Shown here one piece after another: positions 21,878-30,260 of a stretch of DNA of 33,266 bases (position 1 is its first letter; each line of letters opens with the position of its first letter). The DNA comes from Anammoximicrobium sp964409865 (lineage in GTDB: Bacteria; Planctomycetota; Planctomycetia; Pirellulales; Pirellulaceae), in the NCBI GenBank assembly GCA_964409865.1, contig CAYPGE010000041.1, forward strand, positions 1 to 33,266, given 5' to 3'. The notes under the pieces were generated by a model. The model was given only the letters and a program-made list of their open reading frames with translations, did not search any database and was not told where the DNA came from. Position numbers and translations under genes: made by a program.

Positions 21878-22780
21878 ATGCCCATCAAAGTCAGTTGCCA
21901 GTGCGGCCAGCAGTTTGCCGCGAAGGACGAGTTTGCGGGAAAGGTGGTCAAGTGCCCGAAGTGCAAGCGACCGCTGACGATCGGCGCAACGTCAGGAGCA
22001 AAACAGGCGCCGGCCCCGGCCGGCGCGCCGTCGGCGGTCGCGGCCTTGCTGGACGAAGTCGGTTTCCACGTACACAAGGACAAGGAGGAAGAAGCCGTTC
22101 AGCGCTGCCCCGCCTGTGACGCCAAGATCTCGGACCATGCGGTGCTGTGCGTCTACTGCGGATTCCATTTGGAGAGCGGCAAATTCGTCAAAGGGGTAGC
22201 AGGTTCGGGACCCGGCGCAATCACGCAGAAAGCCGAGGGCCACGAGGGCGTCGCGCAGTTGCTGCTGAAGCGAGCCGAGCAGACGATTGAAACTGACAAG
22301 GATGAAGAACGCAAGATGCGCACGCAGGGCATGCCGATGTGGATGATCATCACGATTCTGTCCATCATCGCCACGTTTGCCGTCGGCATGTCCGTCCTGC
22401 CACGCCACCAGGCGATCATGATTTCCGGCTGCGTTTGGGTCGGGGTGTGCGCCCTGACTGCCTTTGTCTTTCAGGTGCGGTTGCTGATCATTGCCTTTAC
22501 GGAAAGCGTCGCCTGTGGACTGATGTACTTGTTTGTGCCTTTCTATGCCCTCTATTACGTCATCACTCGGTGGGACCAGTGCGGCAAGTTGTTCCTGATC
22601 AGCTTCTTCCTTTCGATCGTCCAGCAATTTGGCTGGTTCCTGATCGCCATGGCACCGAGGTTCGAGGAGGCTCCCTCTCAAGATGTGAGACTGCGTGTCG
22701 AGTTTCCCGTCGCGTTGGCGTGTGTGATGCTGGATCCCAGCGGGTCGAAAGGACTGGAAGATGTCGCACGTCGATCCTAA
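21878..22780 (+). CDS. Membrane protein with two N-terminal zinc-ribbon motifs
   Basis: The 300-residue product starts with two ribbon-like modules: C-Q-C-G with C-P-K-C (Cys7, Cys9, Cys26, Cys29), and C-P-A-C with C-V-Y-C-G (Cys77, Cys80, Cys91, Cys94). After a charged linker (100-150), hydrophobic segments span about 152-171, 177-197, 200-225 and 240-260, so four helices are likely. The C-terminal ~40 residues are soluble. No family is recognised. The first ribbon resembles the planctomycete N-terminal domain placed on many membrane proteins. The start ATG 21878 has a weak ribosome site. The gene overlaps the next by 20 bases, indicating a shared transcript. Confidence 0.75.
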   Translation: MPIKVSCQCGQQFAAKDEFAGKVVKCPKCKRPLTIGATSGAKQAPAPAGAPSAVAALLDEVGFHVHKDKEEEAVQRCPACDAKISDHAVLCVYCGFHLESGKFVKGVAGSGPGAITQKAEGHEGVAQLLLKRAEQTIETDKDEERKMRTQGMPMWMIITILSIIATFAVGMSVLPRHQAIMISGCVWVGVCALTAFVFQVRLLIIAFTESVACGLMYLFVPFYALYYVITRWDQCGKLFLISFFLSIVQQFGWFLIAMAPRFEEAPSQDVRLRVEFPVALACVMLDPSGSKGLEDVARRS

Positions 22781-23537
22781 TCCGTTTGAGCCACCCGCAG
22801 CGGACTTGACCAACGGCCTTGCCGCGCGTCCCGACGGGATTCAGTACCTGGAATGCTACCGCTACGTGTTTCAGAGCCCCGATTGGCTCCTGAACGTCCT
22901 GTTCGTCTTGATTTGCCAATTCATTCCCGTCATCGGGCCGATCGTCGTGCTGGGCTACCAGTTCCAGATCGTCGAGGAGTTGACTCGCAATCCGGCGGCG
23001 AATTACCCGCGTTTTTCCTTCGATCTGTTCGTCGAGTACTTGAAGCGCGGAGTGTGGCCGTTTTTGGTCTCGCTGGTGGTCTCGATGGTCGTCGTGGTTC
23101 CCGTCTGCCTCGTGTTGTACGCCCTGTTCGCGCTGGTTTTCCTCGCTGCCGCCGCCGTCGAGGGCGAGGGCGGCGTCGTTGTCGTCGTGCTGGGGTTGGC
23201 GTTCGTGGGGTTGGCCGTGGTTCTCGTGTCGGCCGGGACTTGGATCGTGCTGATGCCGATGATCCTGCGATCGGGCTTGGCTCAGGATTTCGCGGAAGCG
23301 TTCCGATTGGATTTCCTGCGGAGTTTCGTCGCCAAGGTGTGGAAGGAACTGCTGCTGGGCGGGCTGTTCCTGGTGGCCAGCGGCTGGGTGGTGGCCGGCA
23401 TTGGAGCCCTGGTTTTCTGTGTGGGGATGTACTTCGCCGCGGCGGTGATTACGCTGGCGCAGGCACATTTGTTTTACCAGCTTTATCAACTTTTTTTGGC
23501 CAGGGGCGGAAAACCGATTCCGCTGAAAATCCGTTGA
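22761..23537 (+). CDS. DUF4013-like integral membrane protein
   Basis: The 258-residue product has a soluble Pro-rich start (N-P-F-E-P-P-A-A-D), then several hydrophobic segments (about 43-65, 97-135, 138-165, 195-245) and the DUF4013-like features G-P-I-V-V-L-G-Y-Q and a cytoplasmic-type loop L-A-Q-D-F-A-E-A-F-R-L-D-F. Function is not known for this family. ATG 22761 lies inside the preceding gene with AAAGGA seven bases upstream, so it is translationally coupled to the zinc-ribbon membrane protein and they may work in one complex. Confidence 0.75.
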   Translation: MSHVDPNPFEPPAADLTNGLAARPDGIQYLECYRYVFQSPDWLLNVLFVLICQFIPVIGPIVVLGYQFQIVEELTRNPAANYPRFSFDLFVEYLKRGVWPFLVSLVVSMVVVVPVCLVLYALFALVFLAAAAVEGEGGVVVVVLGLAFVGLAVVLVSAGTWIVLMPMILRSGLAQDFAEAFRLDFLRSFVAKVWKELLLGGLFLVASGWVVAGIGALVFCVGMYFAAAVITLAQAHLFYQLYQLFLARGGKPIPLKIR

Positions 23538-23606
23538 AGGATCAGCGGAAGTCCGATACATTAGAAATAGGAGTGAGAAACGAACCCCGCGTTGCGGAGC
23601 GCCGCC

Positions 23607-24353
23607 ATGTACCAGCGTTTGGTCATCGCCAGTTCGGTGTTCGCCTTTTGGGCCGCCAGCCAGGCAGCCGCGCAGCAGAACCTGACCGTCCAGTTGCCGA
23701 CGTTCAACGTGACCACGGTGCAGACGACCGTCAGCGTTCCGGACGGCGGCACGGCGCTGCTGGGAGGAATCAGCCGATTCAGCGAAGGCAGTGTCAGCCG
23801 CGGCGTGCCGATGCTGAACAAAGTCCCCGGCGTCAGCCGGCTGTTTGGCAATCGCGGGATCGGGCGTGACGTGGGCCTGAGTCAAATGACCGTCACGCCG
23901 CGGATTATCATCCAGGAAGAGGAAGAACTGCGGCAGACGGGCGTATCTGCGGAGATGCTGTCCCAGCTAGGTTCGGCGCCGAACTTCGGTGGTCCCGCGG
24001 CTTTGGCGGGCAGCCGTCCGGCGGACCCGGCCGTCGCGAGGAAAGCGGACTTCATCGCCAGGAACATCGCGCGGCACCCGGCTTCGGGACCGGCGGAAGA
24101 CGCTGCCCCCGCCCTGGCGACGGCGGAAGAAATCCGCCAGCAGAACGAGTTGGCCAAGGTGCAGCGGGCGGCCGAGGCGGAGGAGTTCTTCGTCAAGGGC
24201 CAGCGTGCCGAGGCGGAGGGCAAGGCTGGCGTGGCCAAGATCTGGTATCAGATGGCCGCTCGCCGCGCGGCAGGCGGACTCCAGCAGGAAGTCGCCGCAC
24301 GTTTGGCGATCTTGGAGGGCTCGGCGGCCGGCGAAAAACTGGCCGGACGCTAA
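23607..24353 (+). CDS. Exported protein carrying the secretin VPDGGT motif
   Basis: The 248-residue product has a signal peptide (L-V-I-A-S-S-V-F-A-F-W-A-A-S-Q-A-A-A). Residues 25-95 hold the secretin core motif V-S-V-P-D-G-G-T-A-L-L-G-G and V-P-M-L-N-K-V-P-G-V-S-R-L-F-G, which in type II/III/IV secretins builds the barrel. Normal secretins are two to three times longer; the N-terminal ring domains are missing. Residues 165-245 are helical and Ala/Glu-rich (a TPR-like end). It is probably a planctomycete secretin-related surface protein rather than a working secretin. ATG 23607 has GGAG seven bases upstream. It is 69 bases after the DUF4013-like gene. Confidence 0.75.
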   Translation: MYQRLVIASSVFAFWAASQAAAQQNLTVQLPTFNVTTVQTTVSVPDGGTALLGGISRFSEGSVSRGVPMLNKVPGVSRLFGNRGIGRDVGLSQMTVTPRIIIQEEEELRQTGVSAEMLSQLGSAPNFGGPAALAGSRPADPAVARKADFIARNIARHPASGPAEDAAPALATAEEIRQQNELAKVQRAAEAEEFFVKGQRAEAEGKAGVAKIWYQMAARRAAGGLQQEVAARLAILEGSAAGEKLAGR

Positions 24354-24388
24354 GTGGCCAGCGGCACTTTGGCGTGGATCTGCGACAA

Positions 24389-24456
24389 GACAAGCACGCA
24401 GCGCAAGCGAGTGCGGCCGAGGACAAGTCGATCGCTCGCTTGCGTTTCGCGCTTCT
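24389..24456. repeat. Imperfect palindrome around GCGCAAGCGAG
   Basis: A ten-base perfect pair, CGCAAGCGAG (24402-24411) and CTCGCTTGCG (24435-24444), with imperfect outer arms (AAGCACGC-like and GCGCTT-like). It lies in the gap between the secretin-like gene and the Nramp-like gene, so it may mark the end of the upstream transcript. It shares the 11-mer GCGCAAGCGAG with the 30037-30155 element. Confidence 0.5.
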
Positions 24457-24648
24457 GCGACCAACGAACGTATCGTTGTCCAACCAGCGTCGCAACTCCT
24501 GCGACCTGTTTTCGCTCGCGATTGTTCACGTTGCGAGATTGCCCTGTTACGTCGCTGTGCGCCTGTTTCTCTCTCGGGCCATTTCTGCTACCCTAATTGC
24601 CTTGGAAGATGATTCCTCTCTGGGCTTCACCCTTTCAGGAGCAACACG

Positions 24649-26091
24649 ATGGCAGCACAGCAGACCAAGGGCCTGCCGATGACGGCCCGTTGGGATCCCG
24701 AGAAACTGCAACGCGAGATCGACGAACTGCAGTCGTTGGAAAGCCGTCCGTTTCTGAGCCGCGCGGGAGGGTATCTCAAGCGGACCGGGCCGGGCCTGCT
24801 GCAGAGTGCGATGACGCTGGGGGCCGGCAGCGCCGCGGCGTCGGTCGTCGCGGGCGCTTCGTTCGGCTACACCCTGCTGTGGGTCCAACCCATCGCCATG
24901 TTCTTGGGCGTTTGCATGTTCGCGGCGTTGGGCAACGTGGTGCTGACCACCGGCGAGCGGCCCTACCCGGCGTTCGGGCGCGAACTGCACAAATCGGTCG
25001 CCTTCTTGTGGGCGCTGGGCACGATTGTCGCCTCGGTGATCTGGCACTTTCCCCAATACGGGTTGGCCGCCGGTGCCGCGCGAGACCTGGCGGAATTGGG
25101 AGGGATCCCCACTGCAGACCCTGCCGGCGGATTCACGGCTGCCGGGTATCTGGTGAGCTTCGGCATCGGCGCGGGGATCCTGGGCCTGAACATCTTTACC
25201 ACCTGGAACTACGGCAGCCACGCCCGCGGCATCAAGTTGTACGAATGGTTTCTCCGCAGCATCATCGGCCTGGTCATCCTCTCGTTCGCCGTCGTCGTCA
25301 TCAAGACGGGAGTGAACTGGTCCGAGTTGAGCCGCGGCTTCTTCGGATTTCAACTTCCCGGCACGTCCGGCGCGGCGACGGTCGTCCTGGGGGCGATCGG
25401 CGCGGCGGTGGGCATCAACATGACGTTTTTGTACCCCTATTCCTTGCTGGCCAAAGGCTGGGGGGCGCACCACAAGGCGCTCGCCCGCTGGGACTTGGCG
25501 ATGTCCATGTTTCTGCCGTTCGTGCTGGTCACATCGCTGGTGATCATTGCCATGGCCAACACGGTCTACGATCCGACAGCACAGCGGACGCTGCACGACA
25601 TCAAGCCGGTGGACGCCGCTCAGGCGTTGGTGCCGGTGATGGGCTCTTCGCTGGGGCGCATCATCTTCGACCTGGGCCTGATTGGCATGACCTGCGGCGC
25701 GATCAGCGCGCACATGGTGGTTTGCGGCTTCACGGTCTGTGAGATGTTCGGCCTGGAGTACACCACCGCCCGCTACCGCGCCTGTACGCTGGTTCCCGCC
25801 GTCGGTTTCTTGGGCGTAGTGACGACGACCCCTATCTGGCTGCCCGTCGCGGCTTCGGCGATTTGCCTGACGATGCTGCCGATTGCGTACATCATGTTTT
25901 TTGTCCTGAACAACAAGCGCAGCTACATCGGCGATGCGGTCGGCTACGGCTGGAAGCGGGCCGCGTTCAATTTCATCTTGCTGGTTGCGATTGCGATGGC
26001 CACGATCGGTGCCGCGATCAAAATCAAGAGCGGCGTCGTGGACAAGATCCCGCAGTTGTGGGATCGGCCGGCTGCGGCAGCCGCCAAGTGA
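24649..26091 (+). CDS. Nramp-related transporter lacking the canonical metal-binding motifs
   Basis: The 480-residue product has about 11 hydrophobic helices and Nramp landmarks: G-P-G-L-L-Q-S-A-M near residue 47, A-G-A-S-F-G-Y-T-L-L-W near 68, and W-D-L-A near the mid-point. In canonical Nramp proteins helix 1 reads D-P-G-N, where Asp and Asn bind the metal; here those positions are G58-A59-G60-S61. Helix 6, normally M-P-H-N, reads G255-I-N-M258. Substrate binding is therefore different, or another metal such as magnesium, or a non-metal substrate. It could also be an Nramp-fold relative outside the manganese/iron group. ATG 24649 has AGGAG seven bases upstream. The gene stands alone, followed 46 bases later by the metallo-beta-lactamase-fold gene. 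Confidence 0.78.
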   Translation: MAAQQTKGLPMTARWDPEKLQREIDELQSLESRPFLSRAGGYLKRTGPGLLQSAMTLGAGSAAASVVAGASFGYTLLWVQPIAMFLGVCMFAALGNVVLTTGERPYPAFGRELHKSVAFLWALGTIVASVIWHFPQYGLAAGAARDLAELGGIPTADPAGGFTAAGYLVSFGIGAGILGLNIFTTWNYGSHARGIKLYEWFLRSIIGLVILSFAVVVIKTGVNWSELSRGFFGFQLPGTSGAATVVLGAIGAAVGINMTFLYPYSLLAKGWGAHHKALARWDLAMSMFLPFVLVTSLVIIAMANTVYDPTAQRTLHDIKPVDAAQALVPVMGSSLGRIIFDLGLIGMTCGAISAHMVVCGFTVCEMFGLEYTTARYRACTLVPAVGFLGVVTTTPIWLPVAASAICLTMLPIAYIMFFVLNNKRSYIGDAVGYGWKRAAFNFILLVAIAMATIGAAIKIKSGVVDKIPQLWDRPAAAAAK

Positions 26092-26137
26092 CCTTCTGCC
26101 GATTCGGAATCCCGCTCATTTCAGAAACCAAGCGAAA

Positions 26138-26977
26138 ATGATCCGTAACGCACCGATCAAGCGACTGGAGCACGGAGGCCTGACCGTCGAGGGCTATTCG
26201 CGGGCGGCGGTCCAGACGTATTGGCGCGTGCCGGAACTGAAGTTGGGTTTCGACCTGGGGGCCCAGCCGTGGGACTTCATGGGCACGGCGACGTGGTTCG
26301 TCACGCACACCCACCTGGATCACATCGCCGCGCTGCCCGTCTACGTCGCTCGGCGGCGGCTGATGAAGATGGAACCGCCCACGATCTACCTGCCGGAGCA
26401 CGCCGTCGGGCTGGTCGAACGGTTGCTGCACGTGGTCAGCCGCCTGGATCGCGGCCGTTTGCCGTGCGAGTTGATCGCCGTGCGACCGGGCGACGAGATC
26501 GAGTTGTCGCGCGAGTTGGTCGTGACGGCCAGCGCCACCAGGCACACAGTGCCATCGTTGGCTTACCTGGTTTGGGAACGCCGCCGCAAGCTGAAACCTG
26601 AGTACCAGACGCTCGCTGGCGACCAGATCCGCGACTTGCGGCTGTCGGGCGTCGAGGTGACCGAAGAGCGGCGGATTCCCATCCTGGGCTACCTGGGCGA
26701 TTCCGAGCCGCACGGTCTGGACGACAACCCGGCCATGTACGAGGCCCGCATCCTGATCGCGGAAATGACGTTCGTGTCGCCCAGTCACCGCAAGGAGAAG
26801 ATCCACAAGCACGGGCACATGCACCTGGACGATTTCGCGGAGCGGCGCGAGCGGTTCAAGAACGAACGGATCATCGTGGCCCATTTCAGCACGCGGTGCA
26901 ACGAACATCAAATCCGCGACCTGGTCGAGAAGACCTTTCCCGACCTGTTGGACGGCCGTTTGCACCTGTGGCTGTGA
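26138..26977 (+). CDS. Metallo-beta-lactamase-fold protein, RNase Z-like
   Basis: The 279-residue product has motif II H57-T-H-L-D61-H62, with R-H-T-V-P-S-L-A-Y-L-V further on, G-Y-L-G-D-S-E and then E-M-T-F-V near the end, and H-K-H-G-H-M-H. These are the zinc ligands of RNase Z (tRNase Z) and its relatives. RNase Z cuts the 3' trailer of pre-tRNA; this one could equally be a paralog of unknown substrate. No signal or membrane segment. Start ATG 26138 was chosen because the frame upstream overlaps the Nramp gene. HemW starts 11 bases after its stop. Confidence 0.8.
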   Translation: MIRNAPIKRLEHGGLTVEGYSRAAVQTYWRVPELKLGFDLGAQPWDFMGTATWFVTHTHLDHIAALPVYVARRRLMKMEPPTIYLPEHAVGLVERLLHVVSRLDRGRLPCELIAVRPGDEIELSRELVVTASATRHTVPSLAYLVWERRRKLKPEYQTLAGDQIRDLRLSGVEVTEERRIPILGYLGDSEPHGLDDNPAMYEARILIAEMTFVSPSHRKEKIHKHGHMHLDDFAERRERFKNERIIVAHFSTRCNEHQIRDLVEKTFPDLLDGRLHLWL

Positions 26978-26988
26978 GGGGGCGCATG

Positions 26989-28110
26989 ATGCCGCGCGCC
27001 GCGTACGTCCATGTCCCGTTCTGCCGTCGCCGCTGTGGCTACTGCAATTTCACCGTTGCCGCAGGACGGGAAGATCTGGTCCCGGACTACCTGCGGGCCG
27101 TCGAACTGGAACTGCGGCAATTGCAGACGCCTCGCGAGGTCGACACGCTCTTCTTCGGAGGCGGTACTCCGACGCAACTCTCACCGGCCTCGCTGAATCG
27201 TTTGTGCCGCTTGTCGCGCGAGTGGTTCCCCTTCGCGGAGGGCTACGAGTTTTCGGTCGAAGCGAATCCTGCGGACTTGGACGAGGCCAGGCTGGCCGTC
27301 CTGCAGGGGGCCGGCGTCAATCGTCTCAGCCTGGGCGGGCAATCGTTTGACGACCGGAAACTGGAAGTTCTGCAGCGCGATCACAACCGCAGCCAGTTGC
27401 AGCGTGCCATCAGCCGCTGCCGCCCGCGGTTCGCATCGCTGGCGTTGGACCTGATCTTTGCCGTTCCGGGCGAGACGCTGAAAGCCTGGACGGCGGACCT
27501 GCGGGCAGCCATCGCCGCTGGCGTCGATCACGTGTCGACGTATGGCCTGACCTACGAGAAGGGTTCAGCGTTTTGGGGGCGCCGGCGACGCGGCCTGCTG
27601 CGGCCTGTAGACGAGGAACTGGAACGGGCGATGTACGAGACAGCCATCGACGCGCTGAAGGCGGCGGGCTGGGAACATTACGAAGTCTCGAATTTCGCCC
27701 GCCCCGGCCATCGCTGCCGACACAACGAGGTGTACTGGCGCGGGGAGAGCTATTTTGCCGTCGGGCCCGGCGCAGCGCGTTATGTGGACGGCTGGCGGGA
27801 GACGAATCATCGCAGCACGACGACGTACCTGAAACGCGTTCTGGCCGGCCAATCGCCGGTGGCGGAACGGGAACGCCTGCCGCCCGCGGATGCTGCGCGA
27901 GAGCGACTGGTGTTCGGCCTGCGGATGCTGGAGGGCCTGGACCGGTCCGAGTTTGCCGCCGCGACCGGCTTTGAGTTCGACGACTTGGTCGGCCCCGCAC
28001 TCCGCCGCTTCGTCGGTCAGGGATTGCTGGAAGACACCGGCGGCCGGATTCGTCTGACCCGCGCCGGCCTGCTGGTGAGCGACGCACTCTGGCCCGAATT
28101 TCTGAGCTGA
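26989..28110 (+). CDS. hemW: HemW-like radical SAM protein
   Basis: The 373-residue product opens with V-H-V-P-F-C-R-R-R-C-G-Y-C-N-F, the radical SAM CxxxCxxC (Cys12, Cys16, Cys19) followed by Asn-Phe, which marks HemW rather than HemN (CxxxCxxCxC). Further on are F-G-G-G-T-P-T, V-E-A-N-P and L-S-L-G-G-Q-S-F. HemW is a heme chaperone, although the family is often annotated as coproporphyrinogen oxidase. ATG 26989 has GAGGGGG at 26976-26982 with six bases spacing; ATG 26986 is one codon earlier and equally valid. It lies 11 bases after the metallo-beta-lactamase-fold gene. Confidence 0.9.
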   Translation: MPRAAYVHVPFCRRRCGYCNFTVAAGREDLVPDYLRAVELELRQLQTPREVDTLFFGGGTPTQLSPASLNRLCRLSREWFPFAEGYEFSVEANPADLDEARLAVLQGAGVNRLSLGGQSFDDRKLEVLQRDHNRSQLQRAISRCRPRFASLALDLIFAVPGETLKAWTADLRAAIAAGVDHVSTYGLTYEKGSAFWGRRRRGLLRPVDEELERAMYETAIDALKAAGWEHYEVSNFARPGHRCRHNEVYWRGESYFAVGPGAARYVDGWRETNHRSTTTYLKRVLAGQSPVAERERLPPADAARERLVFGLRMLEGLDRSEFAAATGFEFDDLVGPALRRFVGQGLLEDTGGRIRLTRAGLLVSDALWPEFLS

Positions 28111-28232
28111 CCAAGCCATGCGTTCGGCTCTCCTGATTGCTCTGAACTTAAGAGAACGATTAGGTGAAAGATGTGGGTGCTCTTGGCCCCCGCCATCCCA
28201 GAGCCGTTACCGTTACAAATTCCTGTAGGCCC

Positions 28233-28261
28233 GTGACACGGTCCCTGAGGTTCTGTATAAA
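28233..28261 (+). promoter_or_regulatory. Sigma70-type promoter for hisC-hisB
   Basis: GTGACA (28233-28238) is a five-of-six match to TTGACA, 17 bases later TATAAA (28256-28261) is a five-of-six match to TATAAT. The expected start is near 28268, giving a leader of about 80 bases to hisC at 28350. No attenuator or T-box was identified. Confidence 0.6.
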
Positions 28262-28349
28262 CGCTTTTGCGAATCAAGACCCTTTGGTTGCGGCCAAGCC
28301 CCGCAAAGCCGCGTTGGTTAGTCTGGAACCCGAAAATCCCCAACCTCCT

Positions 28350-29396
28350 ATGCCCTACTTCCGCCCCGAAATCGAAGCCATGGCCGGGTACGTGCCCGGC
28401 GAACAGCCGCAGACCGGCAAGTTCATCAAGCTGAACACGAATGAGAATCCCTACCCGCCGTCGCCCAAGGTGGTCCGCGCGATTCAGCAGGCGGCGGAGG
28501 CCGGGTTGATGCGCTACCCCGACCCGATGGGCAACGCCTTTCGCGACCGGGCTGCCGACATTCTGGGCGTCCAGCGGGATTGGATCTTGTGCGGCAACGG
28601 CAGCGACGACATCCTGACGATTGTCACCCGCGCCTTCGTCGGCGTCGGCCAGCGACTCCGTCTGCCCTATCCCAGCTACATCCTGTACCGGACGCTGGCC
28701 CAACTGCAGGGAGCCAAGTGGGAGGAAGTGCGGTTCAACGACGATTGGAGCCTGCCGCCAGAATTCGCCGCCGCGGTCCCTGATCTGAAGCTCGTCTTCC
28801 TGCCCAATCCGAACAGCCCCACCGGAACGGCCGTTTCCCGTGACGCCATCCGGGAACTGGCGGATCAGTTGCCGTGTCCATTGCTGGTGGACGAAGCCTA
28901 CGTCGATTTTGCCGACGAGAACTGCGTCGGCCTGGTGGCCCAGAGCGAGCGGATTATGGTGTCGCGGACGTTAAGCAAGTCATACGCCCTGGCGGGTTTG
29001 CGGTTCGGATACCTGGTCGCCCAGCCGCATCTGATCGAGCAACTGATCAAGGTCAAGGACTCCTACAATTGCGACGCCCTGTCGATTGCCGGAGCGACCG
29101 CGGCCATCGACGATCAGGCTTGGCTGGCCGAAACCACGGCCAAGATCCGGCAGACTCGAGGCCGATTGGCCGAAGGACTGGCATCGTTGGGCTTTTCTGT
29201 GCTGCCCTCCCAGGCAAACTTTGTCTGGTGTACCCATCCAAACCGTGCAGCCGTCACGATTTACGAGCAATTGAAGCAGGATCGCGTGCTGGTCCGATAC
29301 ATGAACTATCCTGGCTGGGGGGACGGGCTGCGGATTAGTGTCGGGTCGGACCAACAGATCGAAGCGCTGCTGGCTCTGCTGAAAGCGATGGTGTAG
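28350..29396 (+). CDS. hisC: Histidinol-phosphate aminotransferase HisC
   Basis: The 348-residue product is a fold-type I PLP aminotransferase: Y-V-P-G-E-Q-P near residue 15, K-L-N-T-N-E-N-P-Y-P-P-S-P, L-C-G-N-G-S-D-D, N-P-N-S-P-T-G and the PLP lysine Lys210 in L-S-K-S-Y-A-L-A-G-L-R-F-G. It converts imidazole acetol phosphate to histidinol phosphate. ATG 28350 fits the family start (M-P-Y-F-R-P-E-I-E-A-M-A) but has no clear ribosome site; the frame upstream to 28164 carries the promoter. It precedes hisB by four bases, so they are one operon. Other aminotransferase roles are possible, but the hisB neighbour settles it. Confidence 0.92.
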   Translation: MPYFRPEIEAMAGYVPGEQPQTGKFIKLNTNENPYPPSPKVVRAIQQAAEAGLMRYPDPMGNAFRDRAADILGVQRDWILCGNGSDDILTIVTRAFVGVGQRLRLPYPSYILYRTLAQLQGAKWEEVRFNDDWSLPPEFAAAVPDLKLVFLPNPNSPTGTAVSRDAIRELADQLPCPLLVDEAYVDFADENCVGLVAQSERIMVSRTLSKSYALAGLRFGYLVAQPHLIEQLIKVKDSYNCDALSIAGATAAIDDQAWLAETTAKIRQTRGRLAEGLASLGFSVLPSQANFVWCTHPNRAAVTIYEQLKQDRVLVRYMNYPGWGDGLRISVGSDQQIEALLALLKAMV

Positions 29397-29400
29397 ACGA

Positions 29401-29994
29401 ATGGCACGCAAGGCGAAGATCGAACGCCGCACGGCGGAAACCGAGATTGAACTGGAACTCGATCTGGATGGGACGGGCCGGTCCCAGATCCGTACCGGAG
29501 TGGGCTTCCTGGATCACATGCTCGATCTGCTGGCCAAGCACGGAGCGCTGGACCTGACAGTCACCGCCCGCGGCGATCTGCACGTGGACCAGCACCACAC
29601 GGTGGAGGACGTCGGCATCTGCCTGGGGCAGGCTCTGCGGCAGGCGTTGGGAGACAAGGCCGGGATTCGCCGCTATGGGCACTTCACGCTGCCCATGGAA
29701 GAAACGCTCGTCACCACGGTCGTGGACCTGAGCGGCCGCTATTTCCTGGTCTTCCAGGCCGAGTTCCCCACGCCCAAGATCGGCGAGTTCGACAGCGAAT
29801 TGGTGGAGGACTTCTGGCAGGCCATGGCCGCCAACGCGCTGTGTAATCTACACATCCTCTTGCACCATGGCCGCAACAGCCATCACGTCGCCGAGGCGAT
29901 CTTCAAGTCCGCCGCCCGCGCCCTGCGCATGGCCGTGGAACGCGACCCACGGGCCACGGGCGTACCCAGCACGAAGGGCACGTTGACGGTCTGA
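29401..29994 (+). CDS. hisB: Imidazoleglycerol-phosphate dehydratase HisB
   Basis: The 197-residue product has the metal-binding repeats: F-L-D-H-M-L near residue 38, H-V-D-Q-H-H-T-V-E-D near 61 and H-H-V-A-E-A-I-F-K-S-A near 161, which ligate manganese. It dehydrates IGP to imidazole acetol phosphate, the HisC substrate. It is the monofunctional dehydratase, without the phosphatase domain of the E. coli fusion. ATG 29401 is four bases after hisC. Confidence 0.96.
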   Translation: MARKAKIERRTAETEIELELDLDGTGRSQIRTGVGFLDHMLDLLAKHGALDLTVTARGDLHVDQHHTVEDVGICLGQALRQALGDKAGIRRYGHFTLPMEETLVTTVVDLSGRYFLVFQAEFPTPKIGEFDSELVEDFWQAMAANALCNLHILLHHGRNSHHVAEAIFKSAARALRMAVERDPRATGVPSTKGTLTV

Positions 29995-30036
29995 GGCCCT
30001 GCGCGGCACCTGATCGCGTTCGGGCTGTGGCGGAGC

Positions 30037-30155
30037 TATACCGCACGCGGTTGGCGATGGCACAATTCACACTAGCCCGAAGCGCAAGCGAGGCAACGAC
30101 TTGCCTCCCTCGCTTGCGCGTCGGGCTAGTGTCAACGGCAACCGCGTGCGGTATA
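30037..30155. repeat. Nested inverted-repeat element (119 bp)
   Basis: Outer arms of 17 perfect bases (TATACCGCACGCGGTTG at 30037-30053, its complement at 30139-30155). Inside, 25-base arms (30069-30093 and 30108-30132) beginning ACACTAGCCCGA match with one A/C mismatch. The loop is 14 bases. The whole is in the gap between hisB (ends 29994) and the URO-D gene (starts 30261). It could fold as a long RNA hairpin or be a non-autonomous palindromic element. No obvious target-site duplication. Confidence 0.8.
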
Positions 30156-30260
30156 ACATCCCTGGCCGGAAGACAACGCCTCGATTCTGGGGCCATGCAG
30201 GCCGGGGCTTTCTTGTTGCCGGCACTGCCGAAGAAAAGTTGGGGCTGAGGAGGGCTGCTG

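Noticed and set aside
24649..26091. Canonical manganese/iron transporter MntH
   Set aside because: The D-P-G-N and M-P-H-N motifs are replaced, so the gene symbol mntH is not justified.
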